Below are positions 22,306 to 34,100 of a DNA stretch of 64,000 bases, in pieces. A program made the translations under genes and the position numbers. The notes below the pieces were generated by a model, which searched no databases, was not told the origin of the DNA, and was given only the letters and a program-made list of their open reading frames with translations. Every line of letters begins with the position of its first letter. The first letter of the stretch is position 1. The stretch comes from Macrostomum hystrix (lineage: Eukaryota > Platyhelminthes > Macrostomidae): positions 3,515,001-3,579,000 of the forward strand of contig CATNEN010000034.1 of NCBI GenBank assembly GCA_950097015.1, written 5' to 3'.

Positions 22306-25300
22306 ATATAACTGCTTTAACCACATCTTGCTCAATCTGAACGGCTCCGGTCCGGTGCCGGCTTTGCCGCCGCTGCCACTGCCTCAGACACTGCCGACTC
22401 AGCAGGCGCAACAGCTGCATCAGCAGCAGCACCGACTGCACCAGCAATACCAGCCCGATGCAAATTCCAGCTATAATGACTATTCAAGCGAAGCCGACGC
22501 CCACGGCAGTAGGTACGTCACCGTAGCAGTAGTGGTAGCCGTGGCCTTGAACTGTCTGCTGATAGGCATCGGTCTTGTCAGCAACCTGCTTGTCTCCGGG
22601 ATACTGATTCGGCGCCGACAGTTTGCCAACGTCACGAACCTGTTCGTGCTCGGACTGTCCCTGTCGGACATTCTCATTTGCGGCCTGCTGATGCCGTCGC
22701 TGCTCTTCTATGACCTGTCCAGGCGGGGCTACATCTCGGCCAGCCCGCCCGGCCGCCTCTACTGCCAGCTGCTCCTCACCTCTCTGAACGTCCCGATCTA
22801 CGCCAGCTGCCTCATCATCCTGTGGATTGCCGTGGACCGGCATCGGCTCATCTGCCAGCCGCACAGGGTTCGAATGTCTCGCCCGGTGGCTGCGGGGCTG
22901 CTCCTGCTGACTGGCCTGGCCAGCGCGCTGGTCCACTCGCCGACTGTGGCATTCAACTCGCCACAAGATGGTGAACGCGGCCCCTACTGCGCCGAGCACT
23001 GGCCGAACAAGGGACTCCGGCTGGCCTACTCTATAGGCGCCTTCTGCCTGCAGTTCTGCACGCCCCTGTTGGTCACGGGGGTTCTGTACAGCCGCATCTA
23101 CCGCCGGCTGCAGGTCCGGGCGGCCAATCGGCAGCGCAGGGAGACCAGGAGAAAGCGGCGAACCAATCGCATCCTGGTCGCCATAGTGATCAGCTTCGCT
23201 GTGTTCTGGAGTCCCTGGTCTGTGTTTAACGTAGTGTCAGAGATTGAGCAGTTTAGGGGACGAGTCAATCCAGTTGACGTCGCGGCGTTTGTCGACTGTA
23301 TTAACATGACTCAATCGTGGGACATTGTGAACAGAAACCTACGCCTGCTGTTCGACTCGCACGGTAAGCTATGGGGCTAGCGAGTACGTTTCTTATGTAG
23401 CTGGTAATTTATCCAAGAACTTCTAAGATAGGACTTAATTAGTGCAGTACAGTTGAACGCCGATTTTAAGCGAAAATGCATTGGAGGAGATGGCTATTGT
23501 CAGCTCTTTAAAAACCTAATTCATCTTTTCGGGGCCATGTCAAACAGCTGCAGTGTTATGTATGGTTGTTTAATTGAACAGAAAACTGAACAGAATTAAA
23601 AATAAATAAATAAAAATCGGCGTTTAACTGTTTTGCATGAACCCAATAGAGTCTTGCGTCCGCACTGGCGTCTGAGGCGCCACGCACTCTTGGCCATGGA
23701 CATTTACGCACTCAAAACGAACCATATTGAGCAGCATTATAATGGTAATGGTAATTGTGTAATGTGTCTTAGCCTTGAATAGCGATCGCCGCCACGCCGC
23801 ATACAACTCTGCGATAAGTAATGAAAATATGCATGCGGTACGCAATAATCGTGACGCAATGATTATGCCATAGAATAATGAGTAAATAATCGGCGCTCGC
23901 AAAAGAATCGTTGTCACGCACTGGGGCCGCTGTTTCTTTTCATTGTATCGCTATTGGACGATCAAATCGTATGAAATGTCTGTGGCATAGAAAAGTGAGA
24001 CGCTCGTAGCAGGGGGGTGTGAAGAAAACTTTGATGTCTATGGTAGAGTGTATTCATACCCTTCTCTCTAGCCTATTTCACGATATTAGCATTGAGGATT
24101 ACCATAGACAAAACTTGCATTGCAACGCACTGTAAATTTTAAATTCTGTTTTGTACTAAGGAAGAAAGTTGATTGAGGCAAGCAGGGGAGAAGAGCACAT
24201 GCTTAGACTAGAGAGAAATATTAACAAACCTGGAAGCCTAGACATGGATGCTAGAAGTGTCCATCATCTAAATTTTAATAATCTTCCTGTCGATAGCTTA
24301 AATGCTTTGTCCCAGTCCGAGTTGGATCTCGTGGCCGAACTGTCGCGCAACGACTGCCGTCGTGACGAGCTAGTGACCCAGTTCTTGTTGTTTTGTGAGA
24401 ACTCCATCGGCAACAAAGCGAACTCATCCGATCTGCCTGCTGATATTCGTGAACAACTTACCAGCATCGATGAAGCTGAGATGGAAAGTCTACCTCAAAG
24501 CAGTCGGAAACAGATGGAGGATCATGGGCGCAAGTTTGTCGAGTTTCTGGAGGGTCGCGGTCTGAACTCCGATTTGGCGAAAGTGAATGACAACACCCTG
24601 AATCAGTATCTACGATTATTCTACTTCCAGTTGAAAACAAAAAGCGGTGAGAGCTATTCACCATCGTCGTTAGTCTGCATCCGAGCCGCTATCCAACGAT
24701 ATTCGAATATCATTGTGAAGAGACAGACAAATCTGGTTGCTACTGGGACTGTGTTTGATGGCTCAAACAGGATGCTCGAATTCAAGGTCCGTGAATTTAT
24801 CAAGTCTGGCAAGACAGTTCAAAGCTACGATCCAATCGAGGAGGGAGATATGGTTAAATTGCGCGACTACTTTGATCGTAGAGGTGTCGACTCGGATGGA
24901 CGGCAGTATGCCTGTTTGCCGACGCTACCATCGAAGAATCGATTAGCAACACTGGACGCTGGTCAGGTCGCCGATTTGAAGCACGCTAGAATATATGATC
25001 TTGAGCTGCTAGAACTGTACGAGTCGGTGATTCCGGATTCCGGCGACCACTTTCTACCTCGTCCTATGAAGAGCACCATTGGGAAGAAGTTTTTCTTCTC
25101 TGATAAGGCACACCGTGGTCTGCGTTATTTACAAGAGTTCATGAAGAACCTATCCGAGAAGGCTAAGCTAAGCAAGCCTTACACCAACCACTGCATTAGG
25201 TGAGTATATATTTGTGTTACGAAGTAAAAGTAAAAGCATAATTGTTTGTTCACCTTTCTGAACAAGATACCATTGCATTTTTAGAGTCACGCGCATTTGC

Positions 25301-27775
25301 GACTTGGAAAGCGAAGGGCATGCTGTCCACGACATCATGCTTGTGACGGGTCACAAGTCGGAGGCGACCGTTAGTAGTCATGCAGAAGAAACATATCTTC
25401 AAAGATCAAAGATCAAAGATCAAAGTGTTAAGAAAATAAGATTTTTGTTTCATTAGCCCCTCTGTCAGGCTTTGCCAGGGGTGGCATTTTCGTTGGCTTC
25501 TTAATTTCCGACTGTGTCACACGTACGCCCTGGATCTGTATATTCCGAGAATATATTTGCCTCAAAGATTTATAGGTACTCCTTTACCCCAAAGCATGCG
25601 AAAGGGACACAGAAAATTACTACCCGACCAGCCATGTTTTGCCACTGAATCCCACTTTTAAAAAATAGATTAATCTCTAGCAAAGGGTACACTTCTGGCA
25701 CCTCTGTCGTAAATGATTTAACGATTCTCTGAGATTTGGCAGTCTAGAAATATCCCATTTATCCAATTTCTTGCTCGATCATCGACTAAGCCGTTTTTTT
25801 CTCGATTTGTAGGCAGGAACTCTCCAAATGCAGATTTATTGCGGTGCGATCTGAACTGAATGCCCCGACGGTTTGAAATAAAGTGCAGAAAAAATACTGC
25901 TGGGTTCGATTTCATGAAGTACTAGTACCTGCTATTTAGCTGCAGCATGCTAGCCGGCTTTTGGTTTCGTGAGTGTTTATTTATGGGACTGCAAGTATAA
26001 AACCTGTAGATTAAGCACATTCTTTGTCTGGTCTTTTGGTTCATATGGTAGAGAAAGGCCTACAAGCCGAGGCCAGATACACGTGGTCGAGGACTTTGGA
26101 CCATAGAACCGAAATTCGGCGGCTGTTATAATACACTGTACTCGCATCATTATACCATAGACAAAATCAATCGTGCACGATTGAGCATTTTAAAAGTTTT
26201 TGATTTCACTTTGATTTTTCAGATCATAATGAAATCGTCTAGCTTTAGCTACAAAATAACAGTGAAATATCATGTGGCCGGAATGTGGTTTAAGCCCGAG
26301 ACAAAAAATGCGGTGGGAAAATTACTCGAGAAAATGCTTTTGCAATACATCTGAAAAGAAGTTTCCTAAATAATAATATTTCACATTGGTGAAACGCCAT
26401 CTGCCACCCCCTCGAGGCCCAGCTATCGGCAATGCTCATTTCCATTCGCTGGCGATTTAGCACAGCATCTCAATCGCAGCCTTCTTGTCCGAGATGGCAG
26501 AAAACAACATTTTCCCAGCACGCCAAGGCGGTGGCGAAGCGACACGTCAATTGGGAGAATTCGGGAGGGAACTGGGGATATGAAACCAGATTCCAAAGGC
26601 GGCCTCTGCAGCCTCCACTCTGTCTCCTCTCCCTTGTCCTTGTCTGTTATCGGTTGTGTTAAAAGCAAATTTCTCAGAGCAGAGAGCAGGCGGTATACGG
26701 CTGACACCATGGGGAATCGGCCAGTTGTTTCCTCACAACACGATTCCCACGTTCCACAACCTTTTATATACATTGCGGGAGAAATCCTATTTTCTTCTTA
26801 TAAATATTTGCAATAGATGAACTCGGCTTAGTCCTGGCTTGGACTGGATTAGTTTTCGTCCGAGCGCTTGTGTCTCTCTCTGCCTCTGTCTCGCTCTCGC
26901 TTTCTTGCTGAGGAGTCTCAGCAATGTGAGCTGTTCGGGTTGTAATATTTCAATGCGTACATCTATCATGGCCATTATTCCGGTGTGTCTGCGTCTTTGC
27001 ACTTAATTCCACCTTTGCTTTCGCTTATACAACTGAGAAATCAGCATTGGCCATGTCCATGGACTGAATGGCTGTACACACAGCTTTTAGAAGCGCGGAG
27101 CAATATAGCTGCTGCTGTAGCACCGGCTGTACATCTAGCCTAATTAGGATCGGTATAATTTGTGTCGATCTAGGTCTCAAGTCATTAAATCAATATTTAA
27201 TTACTTTTTTTACTTCTTGCATGATTTAATTCCTTACATTTTATCCATCCGATTACGCAAAGATTTTAACCCTTAAAAACTGAAACTTATCACCCCACAT
27301 CTCATTTGTACCACGTACTCATTCTCACCTCCGATTTGTCCAACGGCTCACTATTGCAGCCGATACATTCGTGCAGGGCTCCTGGAACCTGTTCGAACTA
27401 TACATTCGCCTGTTTGCCTTGGGCTCCGCCTGTATAAATCCCTACCTGTACGGCTGGCTCAACGAGCAGGTGCGCACCGGCCTAAACGCCTGCCTGCCGT
27501 GCGCCTGCGGCTGTCGCGGCGTTGACGAAAGCGACGGCCTGGGCACCGGCGACGGCAGCGAACGGCGCAGACTCGGCGGCAGCGAGTTTCGCAGCACTCG
27601 ACGCGGCTTTCTGAGCAGCAGCTGCCGCAGCAGCCGCCAGATGTCGCTGCAGATGATGCGGTCGGCCAGTCCGAACCGGCGAGTGGCTAGTGGAGCCGCC
27701 ACCGAGTCCATGGCGGCCACGTCTGGAAGAAGGCCGCCTACGGGTGCGTCCGTTGTTCTGGAAACGGCAACATAA
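22306..27775 (+). CDS. Class A (rhodopsin-like) GPCR, neuropeptide-receptor type
   Basis: Exons are 22306-23363 (TM1 to TM6 and loop) and 27360-27775 (TM7 and tail); CACG|GTAAGC to TTGCAG|CC joins in phase. Family marks: GLVSNLLV (N1.50), LSLSDIL (D2.50), a TM3 ending AVDRHRLI (a DRH variant of DRY), paired Cys before TM3 and in GPYCAEHW of loop 2, FAVFWSPW in TM6 (usual form FxxCWxP) and SACINPYLYGW (NPxxY) in TM7. The tail has a Cys cluster (CLPCACGC) fit for palmitoylation. It couples an extracellular, probably peptide, ligand to G proteins at the plasma membrane; NPY/RYamide-type is a guess. TM4 lacks the usual Trp and the TM6-TM7 loop is long. No start codon precedes TM1 in this exon, so an upstream exon is required. 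The 4-kb intron holds a Crypton relic. Confidence 0.85.
24199..25456 (+). pseudogene. Crypton-type tyrosine recombinase (DUF3504-like), probably inactive
   Basis: Exons 24199-25199 and 25285-25456 join in phase across a GTGAGT...TTTTAG intron, giving about 390 residues. The C-terminal core reads LSKPYTNHCIR|VT and VTGHKSEATVSSHAEE, matching the HxxR and (G)H motifs of Crypton and Crypton-derived tyrosine recombinases. Two key parts look missing: DRRG runs directly into VDSDGRQ, where relatives have a longer stretch including the first catalytic Arg, and the expected Tyr after the GHKSE box is His. It lies in the same orientation within the GPCR intron. No terminal repeats or target duplication were found, as is usual for Cryptons. 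It may be a dead insertion or a co-opted DNA-binding remnant. Confidence 0.7.
25457..27044. other. GPCR intron, no further gene recognised
   Basis: Unassigned intron sequence. Short overlapping frames at 26423-26816 on both strands show no domain. Confidence 0.45.
27045..27145 (+). repeat. SINE family 2 fragment
   Basis: GTCCATGGACTGAATGGCTGT followed by a degenerate TACACACAGC and CTGCTGCTGTAGCACCGGCT: the 3' half of family 2, in the opposite orientation to the copy at 4020. Confidence 0.6.
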
Positions 27776-27829
27776 AACTTTCAAACGAAACGCCGAGATT
27801 TTTCGACTGAACTCCTTTTTTTTTCAGAC

Positions 27830-27990
27830 TGGACACAATGATGCGGTCCAGTTTTTGAGAGTGAACACAATGATGCGGTCCAGTTGTAAGACTGAACACA
27901 ATGATGCGGTCCAGTTTTTGAGAGTGAACACAATGATGCGGTCCAGTTTTTTAGACTGAACACAATGATGCGGTCCAGTTGTAAGAGTGT
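27830..27990. repeat. 32-bp minisatellite containing the GATGCGGTCCAG core
   Basis: Five copies of a 32-bp unit, ACACAATGATGCGGTCCAG followed by TTTTTGAGAGTGA or TTGTAAGACTGA, beginning about 55 bp after the GPCR stop codon, in the predicted 3' UTR. Confidence 0.93.
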
Positions 27991-29270
27991 AAAAGCTGTC
28001 ATTTTCGTTGCCCGCAGCCCTCCTGCAATTGTTATTTATTATTATTTGTCATTTTCGTTGATAAAACACTAAAACGTTAAGTAGCAGGATGCAACCAAAT
28101 TTCTAGTCTTCAATCACATTTTGCTGATTATATTTCAGAGTGCACCTTTATTGCAGGCAAGCAAACCCTTAAAACTTTTTTCTCATTTCACCGTGTGTAT
28201 TTTATCCATTCGTGAGTTTGGCCATCTTTATTGTCTGGAATAAAATGTAGAACGTGTAGCACCCCGTACGCTCTACACGGTCCAGAAATTTTTTCCTGTT
28301 TTGTGTCTCATAGATTTTCTTTAGGACCTTGACCTCCATTTTCGTCGTGTTTTTATTTATTTATGTAAACTCGCGTGATAATATCTTTGTTTCTGTTAGC
28401 ACTGCCTGCATAAATCCCAAAATTCCCCGACTGTACAGATAACATTGTAAATTTGCACAATCATTATCTCGATTTGAAACTGATATTCAAAATTTGTAAT
28501 TGGACAAGGAACAATTTTTACTAAGAAATAAACCCGTCTTTACCTATCAGTGTATGATAAACTTATGTCTATGCTTCTCTTCTTCGACCTACGAGTATTT
28601 GGTGAATTAAATTTCAGTTACCATTGAAAGAAAGAATTAAGTAATGCAAAAGTGTTTTGTTTCGTAAATTCTAAAATGGCCTTTTTAAAACATTTTTTCA
28701 ACAACAATAGGAATTACAAGAGATTGGAAATAAGAATTTTACTTTTTAAAAGATTAGATGTACGAATTTCGGCAAACTTTTCTTACGATATAATATGCTA
28801 TGTAAGTTGAATTAATTTAATTTGATAACAGTCCTAATTATTAACGACAATTAGCACACATTCAAATTCTTTATTTGGTCCGAAAAGGCATTAGGAACGA
28901 TTGACTTAAAATATACCAATCTTAGTTCTAATATAAGTATTACAATGGACGAAGAAAGGTTGTTACTTGTTACTAGCAGAGCCATCTCGGCTAGATCTTT
29001 GAGCTAATTAGTTGAAGGGATTCTTTCCTGTCATAACTGAATGAAGACACCTGCACTGAAGACCCTCGCGATTATTTTGGGAGTGTGTGCCCCACATACA
29101 TGTTGGAAATTTTTATTTCTCTTTATCCTATCATGAGCATCAGTAAAACTACGCCTGATGTACGCTCGTAAATATACAAAAATTGATCATTTCTTTAATG
29201 CAGGCTCGAAACTGAGCTCAGCTACAACTGAACCGGTGATCAATAGAGAATAGATAGAATAGAAATGATA
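27991..29270. other. No gene recognised; SINE fragment at the left edge
   Basis: CCCGCAGCCCTCCTGCAATT at 28012-28032 is the 3' end of SINE family 1. The rest is AT-rich without supported features. Confidence 0.5.
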
Positions 29271-29274
29271 GCCT

Positions 29275-29347
29275 AACACAGCTGGACCACATGTACAGCC
29301 AGTGTCACAGCCGCAGCTATTGCGCGGAGCTTCCAAAGGCTGTGTAA
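29275..29347 (-). repeat. SINE family 2 fragment
   Basis: ACATGTACAGCCAGTGTCAC then AGCCGCAGCTATTGCGCGGA and AAGGCTGTGTAAC match the 3' portion of family 2 (compare 41970-42050). Confidence 0.6.
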
Positions 29348-29370
29348 CTAACAACTAAGCTCAAAGCTCA

Positions 29371-29525
29371 AAGTGCTCAAAGACACAACTAAGCCTGTGC
29401 TCAAAGACACAACTAACCTGTGCTCAAAGACACAACTAAGCCTGTGCTCAAAGACACAACTAAGCCTGTGCTCAAAGACACAACTAAACCTGTGCTCAAA
29501 GACACAACTAAACCTGTGCTCAGAG
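29371..29525. repeat. 24-bp minisatellite (GTGCTCAAAGACA type a)
   Basis: Six to seven copies of TGTGCTCAAAGACACAACTA followed by AGCC or AACC. It shares GTGCTCAAAGACA with the array 450 bp to the right. Confidence 0.93.
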
Positions 29526-29971
29526 TCCATGCTATTTGTAAAAATAGTTTTGAAAGCACTTTTTTTGACGGGCCATTGAGTAGACACAATTTGCTTTGTA
29601 TATTTGCTTCCTTGCGTGTCTGGGGTTGTGGATAATTAAGTTAGTTTTTAACGCCTGTCCTATGTACTTTTTTAGCAAAATGGCACACGCTGTAGGTAAG
29701 AATATTAATTAAAGTAATGGCAGGGCCCAACATCGATAAGTCAGATCCCATTGGTCTGAAGTCTGACTTCTCCCCTAGCTGAGAGTAAGTGAGACACCTT
29801 CTTGCTTGACTTATTAGTTAATGTAAAATAACGATACTTTCTAGGATTTCCCGTCACAGCACTCTTTACCCTTTTCTCATCTCAGTCTTGCGGTTGCGAA
29901 ACTGTCTTCTGAAAATTATTTTTACTGCTGCAACTGACATATTAACCTCATCTCAAACACTTACCCGATCA

Positions 29972-30283
29972 CCTGCTCAAAGACAAACTCGACGCAGTGC
30001 TCAAAGACAGACTTGACCCAGTGCTCAAAGACAGACTTGACCCAGTGCTCAAAGACAGACTTGACCCAGTGCTCAAAGACAAACTTGACCCAGTGCTCAA
30101 AGACAGACTTGACCCAGTGCTCAAAGACAGACTTGACCCAGTGCTCAAAGACAGACTTGACCCAGTGCTCAAAGACAAACTCGACGCAGTGCTCAAAGAC
30201 AGACTTGATCCAGTGCTCAAAGACAGACTTGACCCAGTGCTCAAAGGCAGACTTGACCCTGTGCTCAAAGGCAGACCTGCTTA
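29972..30283. repeat. 24-bp minisatellite (GTGCTCAAAGACA type b)
   Basis: Thirteen copies of a 24-bp unit CTCAAAGACAGACTTGACCC followed by AGTG, with AAACTCGACGC and AAGGCAG variants. Frames through it are artefacts. Confidence 0.95.
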
Positions 30284-30940
30284 GAGCATGTCAAGCTCCC
30301 ATCCAATGAAGCTTCACATAGCCATACACCAGACGCATATACTTATCTTTCCCTGACAGACCTGGCATCAAAAAGTCAGGCAAGCGCATCCCATCCAGGG
30401 ATCGTTAATCCACCCAATGAGCCTCATCAATAACGCCTCGCCGCCTATGGGAGCCACTTCGAAATTATCGATCTTCTCGCCATCGAAAGACATATCGAAA
30501 GAGATGACTTGCAATTCGAGAAAACAACTTACATGGAAGTGCAGCAGTTTGAGAACAGCTGACCTGTCTGTCTGGCTCACAAAACTTTTGTTGTACAATG
30601 CACTGGGGAAAAGCAGCGGCTGTCTTCTGCTTCTTCCTCATAATTTTGTTTCTACCGTCTAATAATCGTCTAGCTTTGCACAGATACTAACATACAATTA
30701 TTCCAGCTCAGCCTGACGACAAGAGGAGATCCACATGAAAGCAGATGGGAACCCCTTAACTGCTCACAATCAGGGCAGCGACAGGCCGGGTAAAAAAGCA
30801 AGCGTCTAATATTTTCTTGAAAAGTAAAACTAATTTTCAGATGCTATCTTTTGTATTCCTCCTCTGTTACTTCTCTCTCATCCCAGATTCAGTAGTCTGA
30901 ATCTGCTTCGTCTCATTGTTAAACTTGACTAACTTCTTCC
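30284..30940. other. Unassigned; possible exon-like stretch
   Basis: At 30370-30560 both strands have open, moderately GC-rich frames (minus: VISFDMSFDGEKIDNFEV...), but no family was recognised and splice sites are not decisive, so no gene is called. Confidence 0.35.
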
Positions 30941-30944
30941 CCTC

Positions 30945-31735
30945 GGCTTCTTCCCCTCTTCTTCCCCTCTTCTTCCCCTCGGCTTCTTCCCCTCTTCTTC
31001 CCCTCGGCTTCTTCCCCTCTTCTTCCCCTCTTCTTCCCCTCGGCTTCTTCCCCTCTTCTTCCCCTCTTCTTCCCCTCGGCTTCTTCCCCTCTTCTTCCCC
31101 TCGGCTTCTTTCCCTCTTCTTCCCCTCGGCTTCTTCCCCTCGGCTTCTTTCCCTCTTCTTTCCCTCGGCTTCTTCCCCTCGGCTTCTTTCCCTCCTCTTT
31201 CCCTCGTCTTCCTCACGTCTTCTTCCCCTCGTCTTCTTTCCGTCTTCTTTCCCTCGGCTTCTTCCCGCCTTCTTTCCCTCGGCTTCTTCCCGTCTTCTTT
31301 CCCTCGGCTTCTTCCTGCCTTCTTTCCCTCGTCTTCTTCCCGTCTTCTTTCCCTCGGCTTCTTCCCGTCTTCTTTCCCTCGTCTTCCTCACTTCTTCTTT
31401 CCCTCGTCTTCTTCCCTTCTTCTTTCCCTCGGCTTCTTCCCTTCTTCTTTCCCTCGTCTTCTTCCCTTCTTCTTTCCCTCGGCTTCTTCCCGTCTTCTTC
31501 CCCTCGGCTTCTTCCCGTCTTCTTTCCCTCGGCTTCTTCCCGCCTTCTTTCCCTCGTCTTCTTCCCGTCTTCTTTCCCTCGGCTTCTTCCCGCCTTATTC
31601 CCCTCGGCTTCTTCCCCTCTTCTTCCCCTCGGCTTCTTTCCCTCTTCTTTCCCTCGTCTTCCTCACGTCTTCTTCCCCTCGTCTTCTTCCCTTCTTCTTC
31701 GTCCCCTCGTCTTTTTTCGTTCTTCTTCTTCCTCT
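30945..31735. repeat. Polypyrimidine/polypurine 25-bp minisatellite
   Basis: About 790 bp built of GGCTTCTTCCCCTCTTCTTC-type units with a period near 25 bp in the right part and a looser, shorter period at the left. The plus strand is almost free of A and the minus strand almost free of T, so stop codons are nearly impossible in any frame. This explains the 300-residue Lys/Arg/Glu-rich frame on the minus strand and the Ser/Phe/Leu/Pro frame on the plus strand. Confidence 0.95.
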
Positions 31736-31884
31736 GATCTAATACCCCAAATTTTCTTCCCAAAATCGTTTTCTTCTTCATTTTTTATCTCATTTTTCTC
31801 AAATTCTCCTCTTCCCTCATCTTCTTTCACGAGGCAGATGGACCTCATGACTCACACAGTTAGCAGCAAACTGAGAAGCTCTTA

Positions 31885-32080
31885 AAGTTGCCATTTAGGC
31901 AGTGTACACTCTCACTGGGCCTTTGAGGTTGGCCCTCAAGGGCTGTAAATTGCACGACAAGCCCACAAACCTTCTCTCCGCGGCTGCGAATGTAGTCTCG
32001 CCACGGAATCGAGCTCAGGTACATTGACGCGAGAGGCATTTGCGAAAGACCCTGCCACTCACGCCCTCTCGCACCACATA
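31885..32080 (-). repeat. tRNA-derived SINE, family 1 (5' half)
   Basis: On the minus strand it starts with a tRNA-like head (GAGTGGCAGGGTC...GAGCTCGATTCCGTGGCGAG) and continues through the shared body to GTGAGAGTGTACACTGCC. The distal third is absent. Confidence 0.78.
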
Positions 32081-32685
32081 CAGTACGAAAAAGTACAGGA
32101 GAGTGAAAGCATTGATTTGTCTATCGATATTAAAACGGCTTTTGCGCCTTAGCGACAGTATTGACACACGCGTTTAAAGTTAAAATTCTTAAAAAATGGA
32201 CAATCTTCGCTATTCGTACGAGTATGTGAGGATCGCTGGGTATTGGTAGGCATTGTGTACACACACACACACACTTACCAGTGTTTGATCGGCACTGCAG
32301 GGGCGGGCAGGTGTGAGACCTCTCTGATCCTATTTGAGATTTACGCTCGTATTCAAAGATTCTTTAACGCGTCACTTTTTTATCTTTCGGGATTTATTTT
32401 AAACAGCACGGGCTTTTTGGACTCAAAGCATGTTTGCCTGCTGTTACATGGATCGTAGCGCCCGGGTGGCAACCAGGTAGAAAATGTAAGTCATATGAGT
32501 TAGATTACGTATCAAAATTTTCATCAGCTAAATTCATTTTGTCAAACTCCTAATTCTATTTTATAGCTTTCCGAATTTGTAATATCTAACAAAAACTTAG
32601 ACTTTTAGATCAAAGCACATGTCATTACTCATTTCCTTTGTGTGTGTGCCCGTGACTGGGTACATCCAATGCTGCTAGTCCATTG
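32081..32685. other. No gene recognised; short (CA)n
   Basis: A (CA)n microsatellite lies at about 32258-32273. Otherwise nothing supported. Confidence 0.5.
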
Positions 32686-33955
32686 CTGACACTCCTGCTA
32701 GTCCATTGCTGACACTCCTGCTAGTCCATTGCTGACACTCCTGCTAGTCCATTGCTGACACTCCTGCTAGTCCATTGCTGACACTCCTGCTAGTCCATTG
32801 CTGACACTCCTGCTAGTCCATTGCTGACACTCCTGCTAGTCCATTGCTGACACTCCTGCTAGTCCATTGCTGACACTCCTGCTAGTCCATTGCTGACACT
32901 CCTGCTAGTCCATTGCTGACACTCCTGCTAGTCCATTGCTGTCACTCCTGCTAGTCCATTGCTGACACTCCTGCTAGTCCATTGCTGACACTCCTGCTAG
33001 TCCATTGCTGTCACTCCTGCTAGTCCATTGCTGACACTCCTGCTAGTCCATTGCTGACACTCCTGCTAGTCCATTGCTGACACTCCTGCTAGTCCATTGC
33101 TGTCACTCCTGCTAGTCCATTGCTGACACTCCTGCTAGTCCATTGCTGACACTCCTGCTAGTCCATTGCTGACACTCCTGCTAGTCCATTGCTGACACTC
33201 CTGCTAGTCCATTGCTGACAATCCTGCTAGTCCATTGCTGACACTCCTGCTAGTCCATTGCTGTCACTCCTGCTAGTCCATTGCTGACACTCCTGCTAGT
33301 CCATTGCTGTCACTCCTGCTAGTCCATTGCTGTCACTCCTGCTAGTCCATTGCTGTCACTCCTGCTAGTCCATTGCTGACACTCCTGCTAGTCCATTGCT
33401 GACACTCCTGCTAGTCCATTGCTGACACTCCTGCTAGTCCATTGCTGACACTCCTGCTAGTCCATTGCTGACACTCCTGCTAGTCCATTGCTGACACTCC
33501 TGCTAGTCCATTGCTGTCACTCCTGCTAGTCCATTGCTGTCACTCCTGCTAGTCCATTGCTGTCACTCCTGCTAGTCCATTGCTGACACTCCTGCTAGTC
33601 CATTGCTGTCACTCCTGCTAGTCCATTGCTGACACTCCTGCTAGTCCATTGCTGTCACTCCTGCTAGTCCATTGCTGACACTCCTGCTAGTCCATTGCTG
33701 TCACTCCTGCTAGTCCATTGCTGACACTCCTGCTAGTCCATTGCTGACACTCCTGCTAGTCCATTGTTGTCACTCCTGCTAGTCCATTGCTGACACTCCT
33801 GCTAGTCCATTGCTGTCACTCCTGCTAGTCCATTGCTGACACTCCTGCTAGTCCATTGCTGACACTCCTGCTAGTCCATTGCTGTCACTCCTGCTAGTCC
33901 ATTGCTGACACTCCTGCTAGTCCATTGCTGACACTCCTGCTAGTCCCTTGCTGTC
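32685..33955. repeat. 23-bp minisatellite, about 55 near-identical copies
   Basis: The unit CTGCTAGTCCATTGCTGACA plus CTC is repeated with strict 23-bp spacing. Nearly the only variation is a single A/T site (GACACTC versus GTCACTC), in an irregular order along the array; rare singletons include GACAATC and ATTGTTGTC. It sits about 150 bp upstream of the DEG/ENaC start codon. Confidence 0.97.
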
Positions 33956-34100
33956 ATTGCTGCTTTTAAAAGCAGTCTCTAGGCCTCTGCTATTGCCCGC
34001 GCATTCTGGTACAGTTGTTTTTTTATTCGTTCATTCGTTCTATGGCAAAGTAATAATACTATCGAACTAACTCACCATTTTTTGATCTAATTATAGAGTA

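Noticed and set aside
26423-26816. Overlapping frames on both strands in the GPCR intron
   Set aside because: Frames overlap each other antisense and neither shows a domain.
30368-30662. Opposed frames with exon-like composition
   Set aside because: Either strand could be read; no family or decisive splice pair was found, so no gene was called.
30867-31781. 304-residue Lys/Arg/Glu-rich minus-strand frame
   Set aside because: It is produced by a strand nearly free of T, where stop codons cannot form; the opposite strand is open too.
32685-33955. Possible CRISPR-like array of direct repeats
   Set aside because: Units are contiguous with no unique spacers, and the genome is eukaryotic.
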